Shown piece after piece: positions 1 through 7,143 of a stretch of DNA of 26,646 bases. The stretch lies in NCBI GenBank assembly GCA_051859505.1, contig JBHYFN010000051.1, positions 1 through 26,646 on the forward strand, written 5' to 3'. The notes under the pieces are model-generated. The model was given only the letters and a program-made list of their open reading frames with translations. It was not told the DNA's origin and did no database searches. Position 1 is the first letter of the stretch. Each line of letters begins with the position of its first letter. Both the position numbers and the translations under genes were made by a program. Source of the stretch: JAFIEN01 sp051859505. GTDB taxonomy: Bacteria > Pseudomonadota > Alphaproteobacteria > Rhodobacterales > Rhodobacteraceae.

Positions 1-432
1 ACGGAAGGTCATGTCGCGGCCTCGGCCGAGGCCGGGGCGGTGCTGGCGGAGTTTCCGACCACGGCCGAGGCGGCGGGCGCCTGCCGCGCGGCGGGGATTG
101 CGGTGATGATGGGGGCGCCGAACCTGATCCGGGGGGGCTCGCATTCGGGCAATGTGGCGGCGCGCGATCTGGCCGAGGCGGGGCTGCTGGACATCCTGTC
201 GTCGGATTATGTGCCGGCCTCGCTTCTCGGGGGCGCGCTGATGCTGGCCGATCTCTGGGGCGACACGCCGCGCGGGATCGCCGCCGTCACCAGCACCCCG
301 GCGCGGGCTGCCGGGCTGACGGATCGGGGGGCGCTGGCCGAGGGGCTGCGCGCCGATCTGATCCGGGTGCACCGGGCGGGCGAGCATGCCGCGCTGCGGG
401 GGACATGGTCGGCAGGGCGGCGGGTGGCCTGA
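1..432 (+). CDS. phnM: PhnM, 3' end (alpha-D-ribose 1-methylphosphonate 5-triphosphate diphosphatase)
   Basis: The open frame runs from base 1 to a TGA at 430-432 and gives the last 143 residues of an amidohydrolase; the start lies outside the window. The segments GGSHSGNVAARDLAE and ILSSDYVPASLL are the hallmark C-terminal block of PhnM, and the Asp in SSDYVP is the expected metal-ligand Asp of the amidohydrolase fold. The end (GALAEGLRADLIRV) is the usual closing beta strand of the composite domain. PhnM removes pyrophosphate from ribose 1-phosphonate 5-triphosphate, the step before C-P lyase cleavage, so the rest of a phn operon probably lies to the left. No obvious damage is seen. A generic amidohydrolase is the alternative, but the HSGN/SSDYVP pair makes PhnM much more likely. 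Confidence 0.93.
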   Translation, partial: TEGHVAASAEAGAVLAEFPTTAEAAGACRAAGIAVMMGAPNLIRGGSHSGNVAARDLAEAGLLDILSSDYVPASLLGGALMLADLWGDTPRGIAAVTSTPARAAGLTDRGALAEGLRADLIRVHRAGEHAALRGTWSAGRRVA

Positions 433-463
433 ATCTGACCCGAGGGGACGGTCGGGGCAGGCG

Positions 464-523
464 CAAGCGTGGGCTTTGCCCACCCTACGCAAGCCGCGGT
501 AGGGTGGGTGAAACCCACGCTTG
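464..523. repeat. Long imperfect inverted repeat (REP-like hairpin)
   Basis: Two 25-base arms, 464-488 and 499-523, are complementary apart from three mismatched positions, around a 10-base loop. The left arm contains its own small perfect hairpin (GTGGGC-TTT-GCCCAC, 469-483). The element lies between the convergent ends of phnM and the PHP gene. There is no T-tract, so it may be a repetitive extragenic palindrome that also shields both 3' ends rather than a classic terminator. Bases 467-488 recur exactly at 2052-2073. Confidence 0.8.
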
Positions 524-544
524 CACCGGTGCAGGACGGGGCGG

Positions 545-1960
545 TCAGGCCCTGGTGGGATCGGGCCAGCCGGGTCCGAGGAACAACGGATTGGCCAGCG
601 CCTGCATTCCCCCCTGATCGTCGCGAAGCTCGGCCATCGCCCAATCCGCACCCGCCAGAACCTCGGGGCCGAGCGTCGCCTGCCCCTCTGGCCCGACCGG
701 GGCGTCATGCGCGATCCGCACGCCCTCTTCCCCGCGCCGGCCGGTGACGAGGCGCAGCCGCCCGGCGGGGGCGGCCTCCGCCCAGTCGAGCCTCAGCGGC
801 ACCGGCCCCGGCGTGCAATCGCCGGGGAGGAGGGTGCGGGCCTCGGCCTGCGCCGTCAGCGTGAAGCGGGGGCCGGAGGTCAGAACGGCATGGCCGCGGG
901 TGAGCGCGGCCAGAAGGCCGGGGAGGGACAGAGCCTCGACATGGACCAGCAGATGCCCGGGCCGCGCCTCGGGGCTGCCGCGGCCGTGATCGTCGGAGCC
1001 TGCGGTTGCCACCAGCCGGTGGCCGGCGTTCAGCCAGCCGTGAAAGAGGTCGAGGCCCAGCGGGTTTTTCGGCCCCGGACCCCAGGTGCCGTTCCAGACC
1101 TCGACCAGACGGGCGGGGCCGGGGAGCATGTCGGACCAGGCCCAGAAGCAGCCGGTGCAATAGGGGTGCCCCGCGCTCATCGGATGGGCGATGACATCGT
1201 GCTCGCCCCCCGCCTTTAGCGGGGTGGGGGGGTCCGAGTTGGTCGGCCCGGCGCGGCGGCGCCCGACCCCGCCCCGGCCCGCGCCGGGGGGGCGGCCATG
1301 GCCGTGGAAGGTGGTGAGTTCCATCCCCGGCAGGATCAGGAGGTCGGCCCCGGCTCCGGCTGCGGCCTGCGCCTCGGTTAGGGCCGAGGTGGTGTTGTGG
1401 TCGGTCAGGGCGGCGAAATCATAGCCCCGGGCCCGCGCATCGGCGACCATCGCGGCCGGGGACCAGAGGCCGTCGGAATGGAACGTGTGCCGGTGCAGAT
1501 CGCCCCGGACCCAGCGCGGGCCGGGACGGGGGGCGAAGGGCGCAGGCTCCGGTGCGGCTGTGGCTTCGGCTGCGGCTTCGGCGGCGGGGACGGCCTCGAC
1601 GGTGATCTGCCAGTCGATCCCGCCGGGGGGCAGGATGCGGTGGGTGTCGATCTCGACCCGCCAGAGGCCGGGCTCGATGGCGCCGGGCAGGTAGCCGGGG
1701 CTGGCGGCGGTTTCGGACAGGAGCACCGTCTGGTCGGCATTGTTGTGCCGTGTGCCGCGGGGGCCATCGGGGCCGATGACCGAGATCGAGAGCTGGTGCG
1801 GGATCTCGCCCGCGCCGGGGTGGCGGGGGCTGTGGACGAAGGCGATGCGGAGGCAAGCGCAGCCCGGCGGGACGCGGAAGGGTACGGGGACATGGCGGGC
1901 CATGTCGTCAAGGCCGAGGCGGCCTGTGATCCGGGCGGGAAGGAGGGGCGGGTCTGACAT
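545..1960 (-). CDS. PHP-domain metallohydrolase (CehA/McbA type)
   Basis: 471 residues. The ATG at 1960 is chosen because AAGGA lies about seven bases before it; the frame is open further upstream but has no supported start there. Residues 1-125 form a beta-rich N-terminal domain, then an Ala/Pro linker, then a PHP domain. Metal-ligand motifs are visible: DLHRHTFHSDG (154-164), LTDHN (185-189), GMELTTFHGH (212-221), VIAHP (256-260) and GSDDHG (321-326). The CehA/McbA family includes esterases such as carbaryl hydrolase, and other PHP proteins are phosphodiesterases. No signal peptide is seen, so a cytoplasmic location is likely. The gene is divergent from an ABC importer operon that ends in a glycerophosphodiesterase, and the intergenic region carries a Pho box, so a phosphate- or phosphonate-ester hydrolase is a reasonable inference. 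Residues about 223-252 are an unusual Gly/Arg/Pro-rich stretch (separate entry). Confidence 0.85.
   Translation of the reverse strand: MSDPPLLPARITGRLGLDDMARHVPVPFRVPPGCACLRIAFVHSPRHPGAGEIPHQLSISVIGPDGPRGTRHNNADQTVLLSETAASPGYLPGAIEPGLWRVEIDTHRILPPGGIDWQITVEAVPAAEAAAEATAAPEPAPFAPRPGPRWVRGDLHRHTFHSDGLWSPAAMVADARARGYDFAALTDHNTTSALTEAQAAAGAGADLLILPGMELTTFHGHGRPPGAGRGGVGRRRAGPTNSDPPTPLKAGGEHDVIAHPMSAGHPYCTGCFWAWSDMLPGPARLVEVWNGTWGPGPKNPLGLDLFHGWLNAGHRLVATAGSDDHGRGSPEARPGHLLVHVEALSLPGLLAALTRGHAVLTSGPRFTLTAQAEARTLLPGDCTPGPVPLRLDWAEAAPAGRLRLVTGRRGEEGVRIAHDAPVGPEGQATLGPEVLAGADWAMAELRDDQGGMQALANPLFLGPGWPDPTRA
1205..1294 (-). other. In-frame GC-rich segment with palindrome inside the PHP gene
   Basis: These 90 bases encode residues about 223-252 of the PHP protein, lying between the conserved HGH and VIAHP motifs. 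The peptide is low-complexity (Gly, Arg, Pro), unlike the rest of the domain. The DNA includes a perfect hairpin, CCCCGC-CTTTA-GCGGGG, at 1208-1224, and long C and G runs. From memory, relatives carry about the same length here but with a tryptophan/arginine-bearing sequence (like EW-DWR). Neither alternative frame restores such a sequence. It could be an embedded palindromic element, a local rearrangement or natural divergence. Confidence 0.5.
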
Positions 1961-2051
1961 CGGGGTCCTTCGGGGGCGGGGGGCAAGGTGGGTGCCTGCC
2001 ATTCCTAGCGGCCGGGCCGGGGTCGGGCAATCGGCCCCTCGCTTGGTGCGC

Positions 2052-2073
2052 GCGTGGGCTTTGCCCACCCTAC
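2052..2073 (+). repeat. Second copy of the 22-base repeat unit
   Basis: This is identical over 22 bases to 467-488, including the internal hairpin GTGGGC-TTT-GCCCAC (2054-2068). Unlike the first copy it has no inverted partner. It ends seven bases before the Pho box in the divergent promoter region. It is probably a dispersed intergenic repeat of the genome. Confidence 0.75.
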
Positions 2074-2079
2074 CGCGCG

Positions 2080-2097
2080 GTGTCATGGGCCTGTCAT
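2080..2097 (+). promoter_or_regulatory. Putative Pho box (PhoB binding site)
   Basis: The sequence is GTGTCAT-GGGC-CTGTCAT: two 7-base direct repeats with the canonical 4-base spacer. It matches CTGTCAT-N4-CTGTCAT at 13 of 14 repeat positions. The spacer is GC-rich rather than the A/T-rich consensus. A TA-starting hexamer (2108-2113) lies ten bases downstream, the spacing expected for a PhoB-activated -10 box, but the hexamer is a poor match. The site lies between the divergent PHP gene and the importer operon, next to phnM. Its direct-repeat orientation suggests activation of the rightward operon. Confidence 0.65.
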
Positions 2098-2187
2098 GTC
2101 GATGGCCTAGGGCGGTGCCATGTTGGCTGACCATACCGATACACCCGGCCCCTCGGGTCTGGCTCGTTGCCTTTGGGCCGGTTTTGG

Positions 2188-2217
2188 TTGCCACATTCCC
2201 CGTCCCGGTCCTATCGT
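2188..2217 (+). promoter_or_regulatory. Candidate sigma-70-like promoter of the importer operon
   Basis: TTGCCA (2188-2193, 5 of 6 to consensus) is followed after 18 bases by TATCGT (2212-2217, 4 of 6). It ends about 70 bases before the ATG at 2286. It would be an alternative to a PhoB-dependent start further upstream. The call rests on the sequence match only. Confidence 0.35.
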
Positions 2218-2285
2218 GGAGCAGGGCGCCGCATCGGGGAGGGTGCGCCGTCCGGCGGCCTGTCCCGCATTCAGAAGGAGGATCC

Positions 2286-3431
2286 ATGAAACGCCGTGAT
2301 CTCATGAAGCTTGGCCTTGCCGGCCTTGCCACCCCAGCCATTGCCCGCATCGCCCATGCCCAGACGGCGCGGATCAACATGTTCACCAGTTCGGATGCCA
2401 ATATCTCGGACTTCTGGACCAACATCATCGCGCCGGCCTTCGAGGCGCAGAATCCCGGGACCTCCATCAATGTCGTGATTGCCCGCGAAGGCGGCGGCAC
2501 CAATGCCATCGCCGAGCGCGCGCTGGCGGCGCTGCGCACCGGGGCCGGGCCGCAGATGGACATGATCGAATCGCATGATCCCTTCATCCCGGCCGGCGGC
2601 ATCGACGAGGGCCTCTGGGTGAACTGGGAAGAGGCGGGCCTTGCCAATTACGGCCGCGTCAACCCGCTGGGCATCCAGTCGCCCTTCGGCCTGCCCTATC
2701 GCGGCAGCCAGGTCCTGCTGGCCTATGACGCCGACAAGCTGCCCGCCGCGGATGCGCCCCGCACCTGGGAGGAGCTGACCACCTGGATGCGCGAGAACCC
2801 CGGCGAGTTCATCTACAACCGCCCCGACCGTGGCGGCTCGGGCGGCAATTTCGTGCGCCGCGCCATTCACGAGGCGAACGGGCGCGATCCGTCGGTCTTC
2901 ACCATCGACAATTTCGACCCCGAGACCTCGCCCGCGATGCTGGATGCCGGGTTCGAGCTTCTGGCCGAGCTTGCCCCCTACCTCTACGATGGCGGGGCCT
3001 ACAGCTCGGGCAATGCCAATTCGATCCAGATGCTGGCGCAGGGTGCCGTGACCATGATCCCGGCCTGGTCGGACATGGTGCTGCAGGCGATCAACGAAGG
3101 CGTGCTGCCCGAGAATACCGGGCTGATCCAGCTGCAGGATCTGGCGCTTGCCGGGGGCTTCAGCCAGGCGGTGGTGCCGGTCAATGCCGAGAACCTCGAG
3201 ACGACGATCGCGCTGGCCGATTTCCTGCTGACCGACGAGATGCAGAGCGCCGTGATCACCGCGATCGGCGGCTTCCCCGGCGTGTCGTGGGAGGTTCTGC
3301 CGGGCGAGCTGCGCGAGCGCTTTGCCGATGTGGTGCCGACCTCGATCCCGACCTTCCCGGGCGGGGACTGGGGCGCCGCCATCTCGGACGGCTGGTATCG
3401 CACCGTGGCACCGAACCTGCCGCGCGAGTGA
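2286..3431 (+). CDS. ABC transporter substrate-binding protein (extracellular solute-binding family 1), Tat-type signal
   Basis: 381 residues. The start ATG follows a strong AAGGAGG site (2274-2280). The N-terminus MKRRDLMKLGLAGLATPA is a twin-arginine leader, with likely cleavage after AHA near residue 25, so the protein should be exported folded to the periplasm. The rest has the layout of iron/thiamine/polyamine-type binding proteins: an early strand (ARINMFTSSDANISDFW), a hinge region (GLPYRGSQVLLAYDADKL) and a C-terminal helical lobe. It heads an operon with two permeases, an ATPase and a glycerophosphodiesterase; its stop overlaps the GTG of the first permease. The substrate cannot be read from the sequence. 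The Pho box and the flanking phnM, PHP and GDPD genes suggest an organophosphorus compound such as a glycerophosphodiester or a phosphonate ester. Confidence 0.88.
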   Translation: MKRRDLMKLGLAGLATPAIARIAHAQTARINMFTSSDANISDFWTNIIAPAFEAQNPGTSINVVIAREGGGTNAIAERALAALRTGAGPQMDMIESHDPFIPAGGIDEGLWVNWEEAGLANYGRVNPLGIQSPFGLPYRGSQVLLAYDADKLPAADAPRTWEELTTWMRENPGEFIYNRPDRGGSGGNFVRRAIHEANGRDPSVFTIDNFDPETSPAMLDAGFELLAELAPYLYDGGAYSSGNANSIQMLAQGAVTMIPAWSDMVLQAINEGVLPENTGLIQLQDLALAGGFSQAVVPVNAENLETTIALADFLLTDEMQSAVITAIGGFPGVSWEVLPGELRERFADVVPTSIPTFPGGDWGAAISDGWYRTVAPNLPRE

Positions 3432-4300
3432 GTACTGCCGCCGCACAAGACAGGGGGAGGGGGCTGAATGGCCTCCTCCTCGTGCTGTTGCCGGTGTCGC
3501 TGGTGGCGACGCTGATCATCTGGCCCATCGTCCGGGCGGTGCTGGACACGGTTGTCGTGACCGGGCCGGACGGGGCGAGCCTCTCTTTCGCCTCGTACCG
3601 CTTCTTCTTCACCGACCCTCACAGCATGGGCAACCTGCGCATCACGATCTGGACGACCGCCGTTTCGGTGGCGATCCTGATGACGATCGCGGTGCCCATC
3701 GCGATCTATCTGCGTTTTGTCACCGGGCGCACGGCGGCCGTGGTGCAGGCGCTGGCGATCTTTCCGCTGTTCGTGCCCTCGATCATCCTGGCCTATGCCT
3801 TCATCCGGGTGCTGGGACCGAACGGGATGGTCGATCTGATCCTGGGCAATTTCGGCCTGCCGCGCATCCGCTCGCCCTACCTGACCCCCTGGGGGCCGGT
3901 GATCGGCTTTGTCTGGGACAACCTGCCCCTGTCGGTGGTGATCCTGATGGCGGGCCTGTCGAACGTGAGCAACAACGCGGTCGAGGCGGCGCGTGACGTG
4001 GGTGCGGGGAAACTCGCGATCCTGTTCCATATCATCCTGCCGCGGATCTGGCTGTCGATCCTCGTCGCCACCTCCTTTGTCGTGCTTGGCCTCTTTTCGG
4101 CCTTCACCTTCCCTTACCTCCTTGGCCCGGCGGCGCCCGAGATGATGGGGCCGTTCATGTTGCGCACCTTCGGGGACGTGATGGACCCGGTGCAGGCGCG
4201 CACCCAGGCGGTGATCACCTTCCTGATCTGCGCGGTCTTCGGCTGGTTCTATGTGCGCTCCATCGCCCGTAACCGCGCGCGGAGGGAGGCGGAAGGATGA
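3428..4300 (+). CDS. ABC transporter permease 1 (PotB/FbpB-like)
   Basis: 290 residues. The GTG at 3428 is chosen because it overlaps the previous stop (GTGA) and immediately precedes the first membrane segment; the upstream part of the open frame overlaps the binding-protein gene and is Arg/Gly-rich shadow. About six membrane segments are visible, the first at residues 14-36 (GLLLVLLPVSLVATLIIW). The inner-membrane coupling motif reads EAARDVGAGKLAILFHIILP, a good EAA loop that contacts the ATPase. Translation is probably coupled to the binding protein. It forms a heterodimer with the next permease in the cytoplasmic membrane. The family is that of binding-protein-dependent importers of iron, thiamine, polyamines and phosphonates. 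Confidence 0.9.
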   Translation: MSTAAAQDRGRGLNGLLLVLLPVSLVATLIIWPIVRAVLDTVVVTGPDGASLSFASYRFFFTDPHSMGNLRITIWTTAVSVAILMTIAVPIAIYLRFVTGRTAAVVQALAIFPLFVPSIILAYAFIRVLGPNGMVDLILGNFGLPRIRSPYLTPWGPVIGFVWDNLPLSVVILMAGLSNVSNNAVEAARDVGAGKLAILFHIILPRIWLSILVATSFVVLGLFSAFTFPYLLGPAAPEMMGPFMLRTFGDVMDPVQARTQAVITFLICAVFGWFYVRSIARNRARREAEG

Positions 4301-5115
4301 GGACGGCCGAACCCTTCCGCCCCGACTGGATCGGGCTGGCGCTGGTGGTGACGCTGTCGATCGTCATCATCGGGCCGATGCTGGTGGTGGGCCTCTGGGC
4401 CTTTGCCGAGCAATGGCGCTATCCCGCGCTGGTGCCGCAGCAATGGGGCCTGCGCTACTGGGAGATGACGCTGGCCCGGCCCGATGTCTGGACGGCGCTC
4501 AAGACCTCGTTGCAGCTGTCCTTCCTTGTCACCGCCGTTTCGGCCGCGATCTGTCTGCCGGCGGCCTATGCCTTTGCCCGGATGAAGTTCTGGGGGCGGG
4601 ACGTGTTCTTCCTGTCGTTCCTGTCGATCCAGGCCTTCCCGCGCTTCGGCCTTCTGATCACCATCGCCACGATTTTCCTCTCGCTCGGGCTTGTCGGCAC
4701 GTTCTGGGGCGTGGCGATCATCCAGCTGGTGAACACGCTGATGTTCATGATCTGGATCCCGACCGCCGCCTTCCAGGCTGTCGACCGCAAGCTGGAAGAG
4801 GCCGCGCGCGATGTGGGCGCGGGGCCGATCCGGGTGTTCTGGTCGGTGACGCTGCCGCAGGCGCTTCCGGCCATTGTCGCGGCCATCATGCTGACCTTCG
4901 TCGGCACCTTCTACGAGACGGAGGGCGCCTGGCTGATCGGCGCGCCCCATGTCAGGACAATGCCTATCCTCATGATCTCCTTCATCAACAACCAGCTTGT
5001 GATCCAGTTGGGGGCGGTTCTCTCTGTCCTTCTCTGGGTGCCGTCCTTCATCTTCCTTCTGGCCGCGCGGCGCTATCTGGGGCCGCAGGGTCTTGGCCGC
5101 GGATTGGGGGGCTAG
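4297..5115 (+). CDS. ABC transporter permease 2 (PotC/FbpB-like)
   Basis: 272 residues. The ATG overlaps the stop of permease 1 (ATGA). There are about six hydrophobic segments, the first at residues 12-36, and an EAA loop (EEAARDVGAGPIRVFWSVTL) for contact with the ATPase. The length is normal for the family. It is the second half of the transmembrane pore with the preceding gene. The stop at 5113-5115 is followed three bases later by the ATPase start, so the genes are co-transcribed. Substrate specificity would come from the binding protein, not from this subunit. Confidence 0.9.
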   Translation: MRTAEPFRPDWIGLALVVTLSIVIIGPMLVVGLWAFAEQWRYPALVPQQWGLRYWEMTLARPDVWTALKTSLQLSFLVTAVSAAICLPAAYAFARMKFWGRDVFFLSFLSIQAFPRFGLLITIATIFLSLGLVGTFWGVAIIQLVNTLMFMIWIPTAAFQAVDRKLEEAARDVGAGPIRVFWSVTLPQALPAIVAAIMLTFVGTFYETEGAWLIGAPHVRTMPILMISFINNQLVIQLGAVLSVLLWVPSFIFLLAARRYLGPQGLGRGLGG

Positions 5116-5118
5116 GGC

Positions 5119-6198
5119 ATGGCGACGCTGGAACTGCGCGCGCTGACCAAGCGCTTCGGGGCGACCACCGCGGTCGAGACCTTTGACCTGACCGTCGGCG
5201 ATGGCGAGCTTGTCTGCCTTCTGGGGCCTTCCGGGTCGGGCAAGTCCACCGTCCTGCGGATGATCGGCGGGTTCGAGACGGCCAGCAGCGGGGCCGTGCT
5301 GATCGACGGGCAGGATGTGACGCGGATGCCGCCCGAACGGCGGCCGACCTCGATGATGTTCCAGAGCCATGCGCTTTGGTCGCATATGAATGTGGCGGGC
5401 AATATCGGCTTCGGGCTGAAGCTGCGCCGCCTGCCGCGCGCCGAGATCGCCCGCAAGGTTGACGAGGCGCTGACGCTGGTGGGCCTTGCCGGCATGGGCG
5501 AGCGGCGGACGGATCAGCTTTCGGGCGGCCAGCAGCAGCGGGTGGCGCTGGCGCGGTCGCTGGTGCTGGAACCGAAGATCCTGCTGCTGGACGAACCCTT
5601 CGCCAGCCTTGACCAGCATCTGCGTGAACGCCTGCGTGAAGAGGTGCGCGATCTGCAGCAGCGGCTGGGGATCACGATGGTTTTCGTCACCCACGGTCAG
5701 GACGAGGCGCTGGCGCTGGCCGACCGGATCGTGGTGATGCGCGACGGGCAGATGCAGCAGGTGGACCGGCCCGACAGGCTCTATCGTCAGCCCGAGACGC
5801 CTTTTGTTGCGGGTTTCATCGGGCAGATGAACCTGCTTGAGGTGGCGGTTGCCGGCGGCCAGATCCGCCATGCGGCCTTTGCCGCCGCGGCCCCCGTGCC
5901 CGATGGCCCCGCGCTTCTGGCGGTGCGGCCCGAAGCGGTAAGCCTGCGCGCGGGCGAGGGGGCCGGGCGGCTGCGGCGGATCACCGATTTCGGCAGCCAT
6001 GCGGTGATCGAGATCGACCTGCCCGACGGCGTGCGCCTCAAGGCGATGCTGCCCGACGTGCCCGAGATCGAGACCGGCGCGCCGGTGACGATCCTGCCGC
6101 AGCGCTATCACCTCTACCGCGACGACCGGGTGCTGTGGTCCTCGGACCGGGTGGGGGGCGCGGCGACGGGGGCCGAGGCGGCGCGGGCCGATGGCTGA
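5119..6198 (+). CDS. ABC transporter ATP-binding protein (PotA/FbpC-like, with C-terminal regulatory domain)
   Basis: 359 residues. All ATPase motifs are intact: Walker A GPSGSGKST (36-44), signature LSGGQQQ (134-140), Walker B ILLLDEP (154-160) with catalytic Glu159, D-loop ASLD, and H-loop His192 in FVTHGQDEA. Residues from about 235 form a TOBE-like beta domain (LLAVRPEAVSL) typical of importer ATPases of the CUT1/polyamine group. It would energise the two preceding permeases from the cytoplasm. The ribosome site is weak, which fits coupling to the gene three bases upstream. The last 8 bases overlap the start of the glycerophosphodiesterase gene. Confidence 0.92.
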   Translation: MATLELRALTKRFGATTAVETFDLTVGDGELVCLLGPSGSGKSTVLRMIGGFETASSGAVLIDGQDVTRMPPERRPTSMMFQSHALWSHMNVAGNIGFGLKLRRLPRAEIARKVDEALTLVGLAGMGERRTDQLSGGQQQRVALARSLVLEPKILLLDEPFASLDQHLRERLREEVRDLQQRLGITMVFVTHGQDEALALADRIVVMRDGQMQQVDRPDRLYRQPETPFVAGFIGQMNLLEVAVAGGQIRHAAFAAAAPVPDGPALLAVRPEAVSLRAGEGAGRLRRITDFGSHAVIEIDLPDGVRLKAMLPDVPEIETGAPVTILPQRYHLYRDDRVLWSSDRVGGAATGAEAARADG

Positions 6199-7021
6199 GC
6201 CGGTCGCGATCCTGCAGGACGGGCATCGCTGCCGGTTGAAATGGCATCGCGGGCGCCGCCATGCCGATGACATCGCCTTTGCGCCGAACCGCATCCGGCA
6301 GGGCCTTGCCGCCGGCGCCGCGGTCGAGATCGACCTGAACCCGCTGGCCTGCGGCGGCTGGGCGGTGCTGCATGACGCCACGCTTGATCGCGAGACGACC
6401 GGGACCGGCCCGGTTGCAGAGGCCACCGCCGCCGATCTGGCGCGCCTTCGCTTGCGCGACAATGCCGGGCGGCCGAGCGATGTGCCTGTCGCCACGCTGG
6501 CGGGGCTGGCCGAGGCTTTGGCCGAAGGGCCGCTTGCGCCGGGCGGGCATCTGCAGCTTGACCTCAAGGTCGGGGCCGAGGCGCTGACGGAGGCGAATGT
6601 CGAGGGGTTCCGCGCCGCGGTTGCGCCGGTGGCCGGGCGGATGATCCTGTCGGGCGGCGATGCGGCGGCGGTGCTGCGGCTGGCGGAACGCTCGGGCGTG
6701 GGGATCGGCTTTGACCCCTGCCACGAGGGGGCGATGCTCGATCTGGTGCGCGGCCGGGATTTCGACGGCTTCACCATGCGCGCCATCGCGGCGATGCCCG
6801 AGGCGCGCATCGTCTATCTGCACCGCGCGCTGGTGGCCTTTGCCGATGCGCAGGGCGCCGACCTCTGCGCCCCGTTCCGCGCGCGCGGGCAGGAGGTGGA
6901 TGTCTATACCTTTGCCGATGCAGGCCCGGAGAGCCTTGCCGAAGTCCGCCGCCTGCTGGAGCTGCGCGTCGATCAGGTCACGACGGACGACCCCGCCGCC
7001 CTGAGTGCGGCTCTTGGCTGA
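6191..7021 (+). CDS. Glycerophosphodiester phosphodiesterase (GDPD/UgpQ family), cytoplasmic
   Basis: 276 residues. The ATG overlaps the ATPase gene by 8 bases. The GDPD signature is present: HRG (19-21), a Glu-x-Asp pair in AVEIDL (Glu46, Asp48), LHDATLDRETTG with His61, LQLDLK, and the C-terminal VYTFAD and VTTDDP. These are the general acid/base and metal ligands of the family. The usual Glu-Asn-Thr after HRG is replaced by HADD, a mild deviation. There is no signal peptide, so it hydrolyses imported diesters in the cytoplasm to glycerol 3-phosphate and an alcohol, as UgpQ does. Being the last gene of an ABC importer operon strongly suggests that the importer brings in its substrate. Exact substrate preference is unknown. 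Confidence 0.88.
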   Translation: MAEPVAILQDGHRCRLKWHRGRRHADDIAFAPNRIRQGLAAGAAVEIDLNPLACGGWAVLHDATLDRETTGTGPVAEATAADLARLRLRDNAGRPSDVPVATLAGLAEALAEGPLAPGGHLQLDLKVGAEALTEANVEGFRAAVAPVAGRMILSGGDAAAVLRLAERSGVGIGFDPCHEGAMLDLVRGRDFDGFTMRAIAAMPEARIVYLHRALVAFADAQGADLCAPFRARGQEVDVYTFADAGPESLAEVRRLLELRVDQVTTDDPAALSAALG

Positions 7022-7143
7022 GGCCCCCAGCTGAAGGACGGGTCGGACCCCGCCGAGGGCCGTGTGGATCTGGCGGATGAGGGGTGCGGGCTGGGGTCGG
7101 TGTTTTTCGGAGGGCTTCAGGGGCCGGCTTCTGGGGGCAGGCT
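7022..7143. other. Convergent intergenic gap between GDPD and acetyltransferase
   Basis: 122 bases between the 3' ends of two convergent genes. A run of five T (7103-7107) is present but I see no strong hairpin before it. A short motif, GGCTTCAGG, occurs at 7113-7121 and again at 7140-7148. No gene or clear terminator is supported. Confidence 0.4.

Noticed and set aside
2120..2299. A 59-codon ATG frame overlapping the start of the first binding-protein gene, with AGGGCGG upstream
   Set aside because: Codon third positions are unlike the neighbours, the peptide is Pro/Arg-rich with no recognisable domain, and the strong ribosome site serves the ATG at 2286.
1961..2647. N-terminal extension of the minus-strand PHP frame up to 2647
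   Set aside because: It would overlap the start of the well-supported binding-protein gene and the Pho box, and the peptide is not protein-like; the ATG at 1960 has a good ribosome site.
4249..6810. A long minus-strand open frame opposite the importer operon
   Set aside because: Same reasoning: antisense to permease, ATPase and GDPD genes, with no domain recognised.
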